Source: Cymbomonas tetramitiformis
Taxonomy: Eukaryota > Chlorophyta > Pyramimonadophyceae > Pyramimonadales > Pyramimonadaceae
Length of the DNA stretch: 34,657 nt
Reading direction: 5' to 3'
Assembly (NCBI GenBank): GCA_001247695.2
Contig: LGRX02025876.1
Span: 1-34,657, forward strand
Below are positions 1 through 7,655 of the stretch, piece by piece; positions within the stretch are counted from its first letter, which is position 1; each line of letters starts with the position of its first letter. A model generated the notes under the pieces. The model made no database searches, was not told the origin of the DNA, and saw only the letters and a program-made list of their open reading frames with translations. The translations under genes were made by a program, and so were the position numbers.

Positions 1-438
1 TAGATTTCTCGGTACCCCGGATCCAGCATTTCAGGCAAGCGTAGTACGAATTAGCTCCGAATCGTCTCGCCGCGTCGCTCAAGCCAATGTGATCTTCGAG
101 CATTTTGTACAGCACGAGCTTGAACGTGAAAACCGTGTTGGTAATCACATCGAACATGCGTACGCCGTTAGTCAGTCTGTTAACCTCCAAGGTGAACATG
201 TCGTAGAACTTGCTGCTGACTTTCGGTTTTCCATCCCAGATTCCCCAAGTCATCACGTATTCTCGTTTGCAGCGAATTTCTCCCGGGAAGTTGACAATCG
301 TAAAACACAGCGGAGTCACCGTGCGAATGCCGTCGTTGAAGGATTGGACGCCATCTGCACACGCCATAATGGCAATGTTCCTCGGGTCTTTAAATATGTC
401 CCACTTGTTGCGAACGAAGTTGAGAAATCCTGGCGAGT

Positions 439-852
439 CTGCACGAGCATTGGGAAACGATACATAAGAATTCCTTACACTCACTGTCCACACGGGTGGA
501 TAACTACTTACACACGTACGGACAACGAACGAACGAATTGTCCATGCGGTGTTCACAGTCATGGGCAGGTTTGCACGAGCTCTGGGAAATGAGACCTAAG
601 ATGTCCGCAATTAAACTGTTCACATGGGTGGGTAACATTGTCCGTGCGTACGGACGGCGTACGTGCACACCATCCATATGGTGTTCACCTACATGGACGA
701 GCTTGCACGAGCAGTGGGAAATACGACATACGAATTCCGCACTTGCTTTGTCCACACGGGCGGACGATGCCAATCGTACCTACGGACGACGTACAGCCCT
801 TACGTCCATGCGGTGTACACAGTCATGGATTGAAATTTCGGAGTAAACTCAC
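439..852 (-). repeat. Intron built of three diverged ~133-bp tandem copies
   Basis: The intron between two phase-matched transposase exons contains three diverged copies of one unit. On the plus strand the units start at about 441, 573 and 706, each with GCACGAGC followed by TGGGAAA. Each then carries a CCACACGGGTGGA-like or CACATGGGTGGGTA-like palindrome, a GTACGGAC-type motif, and a GTCCATNNGGTGTTCAC-like motif. The repeat head is the intron's own 3' splice site on the minus strand (GCTCGTGCAG); the two inner copies read GCTCGTGCAA. Three periods of 132-133 bp account for nearly all of the 414-nt intron. Confidence 0.75.
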
Positions 853-1194
853 CGAGTATACCATGTATTTCCGCTCGGGGGTCTTTGTCCAACATGCCTT
901 CTTTCCACCACGTACGCGCTAGCATGGCTAACTCCGGCGTCAGGAAGAATACGGTGAACAACGTTTCGAGCGGCCATCATCGAAAAATACAGCGAGCTCG
1001 ACCTGGAATGTATACCCCGTTCACCGTCTTTCCGTCCTCGTATCTCGGTTCCAGGCATTTCGGACACTTGTCGCAGTTGACGTGCTCGTCCTGAAAGAAT
1101 TCGGAGCACTCGGGGCAAACGTCCACTTCGTTGTATCCCTTGAACATCTCCTTCCACTTCTGCAATACTTGTGCATATGTAGATGGAACCTCTG

Positions 1195-1867
1195 TGTCTA
1201 TTACCCACTGGTTGGGTGGGCCCAACTTAAGAGCCATTTAGGTTGGGTGCACCCAACTTACCCTTTGGTGGGATTATTGGGAGTTGTCGGTACCGGATTC
1301 TGGTTTTTATTAGCTCAAAATGACGGGGAAGATGTCCTCTTTTACACACGCATCTACACTATTGAGCGAATCAAACTTATCCGTGAGCAATTTTGGGGAG
1401 TATGCGAGGGGGTAGGAAAAATTGTAAAATTTCCAAGTGATTTTGGGGTTTTACCTACCCATGCTACTTCAACCGAGGTTTTGAGGGTCAAGATGAACTC
1501 GGATGAAACTTTTGACAAGACACTGCAGAAAGAGCAACTCGAGAACTTGACGACATAGGTCTCCGAATTTTCAAAGGACCTTCGAGTGTCACGGGGAGTC
1601 CCTTATATTACCCTCGTTCTTAGGTATTGTGCACCCAACCTAAGAGAAATCCGGAATATTTCATCACATACCCTATTGATACGGTCCCATTATACCCCGC
1701 AGATTGCGATCACAGAGGTATAATGCATATCCATTGTTCAAAGGGAACATAGTAGGCCATGGCCTAGCCTTGCTTTGGCACTATAAGTCCGATATTCGAG
1801 GAGTTATTGACGTTTGAAAAAGGGTTCTTAGGTAGGGTGCACCCAACTTAGTGGTGGGTAATAGACA
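1195..1867. mobile_element. 673-bp inserted element with TGTCTATTACCCAC inverted ends
   Basis: The left end reads TGTCTATTACCCAC and the right end is its exact complement, GTGGGTAATAGACA. The flanks are a 4-bp direct repeat, TCTG, at 1191-1194 and 1868-1871. Removing the element with one TCTG rejoins the flanking transposase exon in frame, which is strong evidence for a real insertion. Inside are several copies of a GTTGGGTGCACCCAAC-type palindrome near both ends. No coding region is convincing. Ends of the form TG...CA with a 4-bp duplication fit either a solo LTR or a non-autonomous DNA transposon (MITE-like); I cannot separate the two. Confidence 0.8.
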
Positions 1868-2049
1868 TCTGCGATGAGAGTATGTGCACTATCGGCTACT
1901 TTGTCGATGTAGTGAACACGCAGAATGTTCAGAATCGCATCGAAGTAGGCCTGCGAGCTGTTGTGGTGGTTGTGGGAGACGAGAAGATCCAACACGAAAT
2001 TGTTCGCCACGACGTTAACGGACGCTTGGACGTTTTCTACACTTTCCTG

Positions 2050-2075
2050 CACACACACACACACACACACACACA
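2050..2075. repeat. (CA)n microsatellite inside an intron
   Basis: About 13 uninterrupted CA units lie directly before the 3' splice site of the transposase intron. On the coding strand this is a (GT)n run ending in GTGTGCAG, so the repeat forms the whole 3' end of the intron. Confidence 0.9.
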
Positions 2076-2140
2076 TCCTCAAAGAACACATGAATGTGAT
2101 GAATGCTGAATTGCTGACTTAGCTGATAAGGAGGACCTAC

Positions 2141-2397
2141 CTCTGCGCTTGGGTCCTCTTGAGGTCCCAAGAAGAGCCGATTGATTTTTCGATCGTCGCA
2201 TTTGCTGCCTCGTGGATGGCAACATCTTCTGGGAATTCCTCCTCATCACTGTGTTCTTGTGTCTCCTCCTCATCTTGTTGTCGCTCTGGTGACGGCGATC
2301 GATCACCATGAAGTCCATTGGCACGCACGTGCCGGAGAGTTTGCTTACTGGATAACCACCTTTCACCATTCCATTCAACGCAGGGACAAAATGGCAT
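2141..2397 (-). CDS. Probable N-terminal exon of the TNP2-like gene
   Basis: The minus-strand frame begins at an ATG at 2397 with a CPC-containing start followed by a basic segment, then a strongly acidic run of Glu and Asp. It ends at AGAG|GTAGGT, a consensus 5' splice site with its last exon base at 2141. A small cysteine motif then an acidic linker before the transposase core is plausible for TNP2-type proteins. The intron would be 2047-2140, 94 nt, with a pyrimidine/GT-rich 3' end and GTGTGCAG|GAAAG at the acceptor. The acidic frame reaches the donor in phase 2, while the CAG acceptor gives phase 0. The next AG, five bases on (GGAAAG|T), would restore phase. The exact junction is therefore unresolved. 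Confidence 0.45.
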
Positions 2398-3300
2398 ATT
2401 TGGTCGTCCGTGCGTCGTCCGTACGGTGTCCGTACGCCCGGCTTAGGTTTCCAGCGTATGGACAACGACGATGTTCATACGTTCCATGTCACATCTGCGC
2501 GCATGCACCAACACTTACGTCAAGGTTGTAAGCTCGTCGTCCACACGTTAGATTATGGATATGTGTTGTCCGTGTGGATGCCGCAAGCATTCTAGTCCAT
2601 ACGGTTCCATGAGATCGGTTGTCCACACGCGTGGAAACGTCAGTTAGCTGTCCATGTGGGTTTCGTACGAATTTTCGTATGAATTGGCACATTTTCGTAC
2701 GTCTGCATGTCCCATGGACGGTCTGTCCATGTGGTTGGAAATATCAACACATTTTGAGCAGTCCGCATGGATGGATAGCAAAAGCACACGGTGAATTACG
2801 TGTTTTCGTACGACTCTATAGTGTTTGTACGTTTTTTGTTGAAAACTGTCCACACGCGTGGAAACGTCAGTTAGCAGTCCATACGCTGTCCATCCGAGTT
2901 AGCCTTGACTGTCCGTATGATTCATGTCCCATGGACGGTTTTTTTACACGCACGGACGCAAAAAAAAGCTGACCTCATGGAAAATAAAAACATAAAACCG
3001 TATGGACAGCGTACGGACAGCACATTTTACCACACGTGTGGACATTTGGGTAGAAATACTTAGCGAAAAAATGGCAAAAAACAAAATACCCCTTAAAAAG
3101 GTCGATGGAGGGCTGAAATCGGAGCGTGGGGACAAAAAAAAAACAAAGTGAGAGGGGGGTTAGGCGCCCTCTCGCTACTTGCGATTTACCCCAGAACAGG
3201 CACTCAGTGGGATTGTTTCCCAGCGGACAGTGCAATCGACGGTCCAGATGAACCCCCCCGTCTTAATCGGACGGTCTCCATGAGTTACAGAAACTTAAAA
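2398..3300. promoter_or_regulatory. Divergent intergenic region rich in TCCACACG/GTACGGAC palindromes
   Basis: This stretch lies between the minus-strand transposase gene and the plus-strand gene at 3807. It contains no supportable gene. It holds many short imperfect palindromes: GTCCACACGCGTGGA twice (about 2618 and 2848, each followed by AACGTCAGTTAGC), GTCCATACGGT and CGTACGGACAGC types, and CCCATGGACGG. The same motif class occurs in the introns at 439-852, 4544-4812 and 5253-5485. Its position suggests it includes the promoters of both genes, but no TATA box or start site can be assigned. Confidence 0.4.
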
Positions 3301-3317
3301 CGGCATGAAGGCGTGGG

Positions 3318-3407
3318 TGGGCACCCACGACACCCCTTGTGAATTAGCGGCGTCCTTGGCGGCAATCGCCTCATACGCTAGAACACAAGGGGTATCGTGG
3401 ATGCCCA
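3318..3407. other. Near-perfect 24-bp-arm hairpin next to a tRNA-like sequence
   Basis: Arms at 3318-3341 and 3384-3407 are complementary at 22 of 24 positions (both core arms read CCCCTTGTG on opposite strands). The 42-nt loop contains a further TAGCG/CGCTA pairing. The hairpin lies immediately 3' of the minus-strand tRNA-like sequence. A third copy of the CACCCACGATG arm sequence is found at about 3485, on the other side of it. Confidence 0.7.
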
Positions 3408-3408
3408 T

Positions 3409-3488
3409 GCCTCCAAGGGGATTCGAACCCCTCACCCTCGCGGGGAACGCGTTCGGCTTACCAACATTTGACCACTCGGCCATGCACC
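3409..3488 (-). tRNA. tRNA-like sequence (class II type), possibly pseudogene or SINE head
   Basis: On the minus strand there is an A-box-like TGGCCGAGTGG and, about 40 nt on, a perfect T arm, AGGGG-TTCGAAT-CCCCT, containing the B box GGTTCGAATCC. The spacing and the TGGCCGAGTGG start resemble Leu/Ser tRNAs with a long variable arm. I could not fold a clean anticodon stem, so no isotype is given. The likely acceptor strands pair only as part of a longer GTGG...CCAC stem shared with the adjacent hairpin. It may be a tRNA gene with an intron, a decayed tRNA, or the head of a tRNA-derived SINE. Confidence 0.45.
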
Positions 3489-3806
3489 CACGATGATGAA
3501 AATCCGCCGCACGGCAAACATTATATTCATAAAACCGCGTTTCCCTACAGAGAGGACTCTGATACCAATTTGAAAGAGAAAAAGAAATTGAGACATGCAT
3601 TTTCAAAAGACGCTGTCTCATGCACCAACTCAACGGTCAAACGTCCATACGTTCATGCCCGTACTGTACGAATGAACGCCACGAAGTCAGCGCTGTCCAC
3701 GCCCGTGAGTACCGTTTTCATCCCATCGCCGCCAAAACGCCCACAAACGCCCACAGTCCTCCAGCAAACGAACCTCCTCGCAAATTTTGTTTCGTAAGTT
3801 CCCAAC

Positions 3807-4547
3807 ATGGCCAGACGAGTTCAGCCCACAAGACAACGCACACAGAACCCGAAATCACCACCCACCGCCCCCACTCCCTCGCCAAACCAGCGTCGCCAAA
3901 CCAGCTTGGTGGAGGCGACCGCGTCAAACACGACCATGCAGCAGATGTTTCAGCAGATGCAAAGCATGCAGCAGCAAATGCTGCTGTTTGCAGGGGCTGC
4001 CGGGGCAGGGGGTGCAGCGCAACCTGCAGAGGCTGCGCAGGCCGCAAATACAGCGCGGTTGGTGGTGGACCCGGGCGCCCAAGTCTTAAATGACATGAAG
4101 GAAAACGCCCGGGAGGTCATCGACGACTGGCAGGAAAAAGGCCTGCTACCCCCTGGGACGGTCGCCGTCATTGGGGCGGCCAACCACACCAAAATCTCCA
4201 AGCATATCCAATCCCGCCACCCGCAGGTGCCCTTGCGCATGGTGAAAACATACATAACCAACCGGTCATCGTATTTGAAAAATAACTCGGAAGGGCCCGG
4301 TCGCTGGAAGTGGAAGGTCACCCAGGACTTCCCCGACGGTTTTCACATCCGGTACAAGGGTCCAGCGGCCGGGTACAAGGTATACGGGCACAGGGATGCG
4401 CCGGACCCGGAGGAGACAGAGGCGTGCCTGCAGGTGGCTCTGGCAATTGCTGCTGGCAAGCCACTCACTGAAGGGAAGCACTTTGAGATCTTCACAGCGC
4501 TTGGTGCCAAAGCCCCCGAAGCCCCTGAAAAGAAACCGCGGAAGTAA
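3807..4547 (+). CDS. Unknown 246-aa protein of the divergent transposon-like gene pair
   Basis: The ATG at 3807 follows a coding-like start with a basic, proline-rich N-terminus. A Gln/Met-rich coil (about residues 44-58) and an alanine-rich linker follow. A better structured region runs from about residue 95 to 190, rich in conserved-looking aromatic and basic residues (EVIDDWQEKG, RWKWKV). The C-terminus is basic (EKKPRK) and could be a nuclear signal. I do not recognise a family. It is transcribed away from the TNP2-like gene, as an accessory protein of a two-gene transposon might be; that role is inference. The stop TAA at 4545-4547 lies inside a 5' splice site (GAA|GTAAAG), so splicing would remove it. 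The next exon, however, is in a different phase, so ORF1 and the downstream exons may give separate products. Confidence 0.6.
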   Translation: MARRVQPTRQRTQNPKSPPTAPTPSPNQRRQTSLVEATASNTTMQQMFQQMQSMQQQMLLFAGAAGAGGAAQPAEAAQAANTARLVVDPGAQVLNDMKENAREVIDDWQEKGLLPPGTVAVIGAANHTKISKHIQSRHPQVPLRMVKTYITNRSSYLKNNSEGPGRWKWKVTQDFPDGFHIRYKGPAAGYKVYGHRDAPDPEETEACLQVALAIAAGKPLTEGKHFEIFTALGAKAPEAPEKKPRK

Positions 4548-4812
4548 AGGTAACTTTTGTGCTCTTCCGCCTGTGAGCGCCGGTGTCCACACGTTGTCCA
4601 ACGGTGTCCAAGCTCGTGGTCATGTGAACCTTTTTTCAACTTGTGCCGCTTGATTGTTTCCACCCTTATGAACCACGTAGTTTGCACGTTGTCCACAGGG
4701 GTGTACGTTTTGGCAAGTGAGCGCCAGTTCTTCACTGTTTTTCTTATATGTTTCCACGCGTGTGTCGCCCGTACGAACGACTTAGTCCACACGTCGTCCG
4801 CACGGTGTCCAG
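4544..4812 (+). other. Intron/spacer rich in GTCCACACG motifs
   Basis: Between a GAA|GTAAAG donor and a GGTGTCCAG acceptor there are at least four GTCCACACG-, GTCCACAGG- or GTCCGCACGGTGTCC-like motifs. An alternative donor, AAAG|GTAACT, lies six bases downstream. No coding potential was seen. Confidence 0.55.
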
Positions 4813-6032
4813 GTGGAAGCGCCCCAACAGACGGTCCCCGAAGAGCCGGTCCCGCAGGCAGAGAAGCACTCCCCCAACCTCGGGGGCCCCTTGGCCGTAG
4901 GGGACCAGGTGGACGTCTTCGCCACCCCCCAGGCGGACGTGGGTCGTATCGCTACCGGTTACGACACCGGAAAGGCCACCAAATCTGGCCTCCCGAACCT
5001 TGTCATTGGTCGGGCTACCGTCGCCGCCATCGGGCCGGGAAATTCATTGAACGAGAAACCAATGATTTTGCCCAAAGATACTTACGAGCTGTACGTTGAA
5101 TTCGTCGTTCACCTCCCAGATAAGGGGGAGGTTTACCCCGTGGAGCGGATTCTTTCCCACCACATGTCGATGGTGGACGAGCTCGTGAGTGCCGAGCAAC
5201 TCCGCACCGGGACGGCTAATAAAACGATGGAGATGCTGGAGCACAACCTCCAGTCAGTTATAGTAAGAAAAAATGTTATCTGGCAAGTCCTCCCTCCCTC
5301 CCTGCCTTCCCCTGCAACGTTCACATTTTTACCTTTTGCACTTACGCGAACGTCCATGTGTACATGTGTGCGTGGTGTTGTTTTGCTGTCCATACGCGTG
5401 GACACCATTTATTGTGCCGTCCATACGGGTGGAAGACGGTGTGCATACGTAAGGACGCCGTCTAACAAGTGGTTTATGTACGCAGGATACACAAGGCCTA
5501 CTTGAGGCACGCCAACACGGAGAAGCTGTATCCCGAGAGGCTGACAGCGAGAAAACTGGCCGGCCTGAAGTTGGAGCCTGCTGAGGTATCGGAACGGGAC
5601 CGTGGATACCCCCCGTCACGGTGTGTTTGCTTGTATTGTTCTAGTGGCATTTAGCTTGTCATTTGTTGTCGTTGCTCTTAATGCACTTACTTAGGTTGCA
5701 TTCACTTGCAGTTCCATACGAGAGGAACGAGCCGTCACTGGTTCCAGGACGTGCGGGGGTGTCAGAAGCAAGATGGACAAGAATCGGAAGTTGAAGAGGA
5801 GAACGCGGCCGATGGTGATGCTAATGATGCTGATGTTGAGGCTGTCGAGGATCCCGCCGCTGCTAATGACGGAGTGGCTGTGGAGGATGAGGAGAGGGGC
5901 GAGGGCGTCGACAAGAAGGACGAGGACGAGGAGCAAACCACTGAGGAGGAGGAGGAGGAGGAGGACAAGAAGGATGGGAAGAAGGATGACAAGGTTGAGG
6001 GCGGTTCCGCTCCCAAAAAGGCGGAGTGTTAG
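4813..6032 (+). CDS. Multi-exon protein with EnSpm-accessory-like core and acidic tail
   Basis: Three exons join in consistent phase: 4813-5252 (CCA|GTCAGT), 5486-5585 (CGCAG| ... GAG|GTATCG) and 5712-6032 (CTTGCAG|), giving about 286 codons. The first exon begins at GTCCAG|GTGGAAG and has no ATG, so it is probably spliced to an upstream exon. It carries a VGDQVDVFATPQADVGRIATG stretch and an MILPKDTYELYVEFVVHLP stretch. This 'avoids-Ala, gives-G' beta-rich pattern resembles a domain of plant EnSpm accessory proteins, but only weakly. The last exon ends in a long Glu/Asp/Lys-rich tail. Its partner could be the 3807-4547 protein or the TNP2-like transposase; no function can be assigned from sequence alone. 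The introns are packed with the region's GTCCACACG/GTCCATACG motifs. Confidence 0.6.
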
Positions 6033-6071
6033 GGCTGATATGCGAGCCCACAAATATTATACAATATATCA

Positions 6072-6148
6072 AATAAACACTGTGCTGTTGAACGGCACAC
6101 ACAAGTGTAACAGTCAAGCGGGTTGTGAGTTGCAGTCTCTGAATAAAG
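6072..6148 (+). terminator. Polyadenylation-like signals after the 4.8-6.0 kb gene
   Basis: AATAAA occurs at about 6072 and again at about 6143, shortly after the stop codon at 6030-6032. Their position fits 3'-end formation, though the second may belong to the adjacent repeat. This is a motif match only. Confidence 0.4.
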
Positions 6149-6199
6149 AACTGCTGAAGCACAACGCTTCCTCACTTTGTACCATACGTCTCCCATCAT

Positions 6200-6766
6200 C
6201 TTAGATGGTACCGCCATTGGGTTGTGAACCCGAGACGTAGGTTGAACGACCAGTATTGTAATAACGACTAGTTCGTTCATACTGTGCATGCGTGTTCCGC
6301 ACATGCTTAATAAAGCAAGATGGTTCTTGTTTGTATTCAAGATGTATCTTTGCTTTGCCATCTTCGAGTTCGACGTACGAACTCTCGATGACAGGGTCAT
6401 TCAAGTCTTTCCTTGAATAATGACAGATGATGTGACATTATCATCTGGCGACATGTACAGTCATCGTCGACCGTACTGACGACTGTCATAATAATATATG
6501 ACGCGACTCGACATGTACAGTCATGGTCGACCGTACTGACGACTGTCATAATAATATATGACACGACATGACATGACATGGTATGACATGTCTGACAGGT
6601 ATGACACGTATGACATGTATGACACATATGTCATCGGTCATGACCCTGACAGATCTCCCCTCTTAAAAGAGTTGTGACCTCACAACGGGCATACCTTTGT
6701 ATATGTCTATGATGTCTTTGTTGTTGTCGCTTCTTGCTGGTACCAGTCTTCTTACACCGATTTGAG
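6200..6766 (+). repeat. Left arm of a large diverged inverted repeat
   Basis: The arm contains, in order, TACCGCCATTGGGTTGTGAAC, AGCAAGATGGTTCTTG, a duplicated ACATGTACAGTCATNGTCGA block, a short (TGACA)-type run, AGATCTCCCCTCTT, TGTGACCTCACAAC and CTTCTTACACC. The same landmarks occur in reverse order and on the opposite strand at 16104-16732. The first landmark looks like the start of an internal region next to an LTR primer site. I read the two arms as leaders of one retroelement family in opposite orientation. Confidence 0.7.
6440..6561 (+). repeat. Two tandem ~60-bp copies in the left arm
   Basis: The block CGACATGTACAGTCATNGTC followed by GACCGTACTGACGACTGTCA and ATAATATATGAC occurs twice head to tail with one clear substitution. 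A diverged single copy lies in the opposite arm at about 16440-16500. Confidence 0.85.
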
Positions 6767-7547
6767 GCGTCCCTCATGGTGTTTTTAGGTTATTGGGGGG
6801 AACTGAGTCCACTTTAGTCCCTCACCTTAGGCATTTAGCCCTACAGTTCTTAGGATGTAGCCCCCATGAATTGCGTATCGTATTTCAGAGTGACGTTTCA
6901 AGGTATCTTCCGAGGTTTACGTTACGGATAGATATTTGCGCTTGCCGTACATATCGACGCCTTTGCGAACGATGATTGACGATTTAACGAACGATTCTCG
7001 GCATTTGATAATGCATCCACCTCTTCCTCCCTTCAGAGAGCTTACTCCTCCGAAGTTCACAGAAATACTATGGAGAGCCCCTTCCGAATATTTCGAAATT
7101 ACGGCTTGTTTTTAATGCAGCGGAGGAGGCCCTGCTTACGAGATATCGGAGGGTCTTTATAAGTCCACTTTAAATCCTCACCCGTCTGCCAAACTCCTTT
7201 TTTCGGTCCGGTACGCGCGCTTTGACGAACATCTATCGCGATGAGTGAGAATGGATTCGCCACGTACTAATGTGAAATTTATTTAGTTATGTTTGTCAAG
7301 CACACCTTAGGATCACAACTCCGTCTACCTCAATCTCCGGTAGCTGCGGATGATTGGCCAAGAGTCCGATGACAAACCACGGCTGGCAAAGGTAGCATAG
7401 CAGTTTTTCACAGATATTGGTACCCGCATATGCGTATCTGTGTAAGGGTATGATTTATACAAGGCTCACTACACCTTAGCAAGGAAGGATCAATTCCTGC
7501 TCCTGTCATATCAATTTGATGCAGGGTAAAAAATGTTAGGGATATAA

Positions 7548-7655
7548 CCCTGCAGTTCTCGGGTTGCAGCCCATTGCACCGAAGGTGCATCGCAGTCTTT
7601 GGGATGCAGCCCTGCAGTTCTTGGGATGCAGCCCTGCAGTTCTTGGGATGCAGCC
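7548..7655 (+). repeat. Four tandem GCAGTTCTTGGGATGCAGCCC-like units
   Basis: Units begin at about 7551 (GCAGTTCTCGGGTTGCAGCC), 7591, 7614 and 7637. The first two are separated by TTGCACCGAAGGTGCAT, itself a palindrome; the last three are 23 bp apart. Related single copies lie at about 6843, 9034 and 16089. Confidence 0.85.

Larger units (their letters stand above)
1..2046 (-). pseudogene. TNP2-like (CACTA/EnSpm) transposase, partial, interrupted
   Basis: On the minus strand a transposase-like protein can be followed through three pieces. The first runs 2046-1868. After an inserted element (1195-1867) the same frame resumes at 1194 and runs to 853, where CTCG|GTGAGT is a good 5' splice site in phase 1. 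The next exon starts at 438 after GCTCGTGCAG, in matching phase, and stays open to the window edge. Visible signatures are a zinc-ribbon-like stretch (CPEC, then CDKCPKC, then RYEDGK), a WW-containing segment, a CADGVQSFNDG motif after NIAIMA, and a CLKC pair near the edge. This order resembles plant-type TNP2 transposases, which cut and paste CACTA elements; that is family knowledge. A TGA at 979-977 breaks the frame. With the insertion, this copy is probably dead. The catalytic end lies outside the window, so the family call is good but not certain. Confidence 0.72.

Noticed and set aside
977..979. Selenocysteine reading of the TGA in the transposase
   Set aside because: The gene also carries an insertion, and no SECIS-like structure was looked for or seen; a simple nonsense mutation is enough.
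1082..1558. 158-codon plus-strand frame
   Set aside because: It spans the junction of the transposase exon and the inserted element and has no family signature.
5773..6204. Arginine/methionine-rich 143-aa frame
   Set aside because: It is a shadow frame of the acidic tail exon of the gene at 4813-6032.
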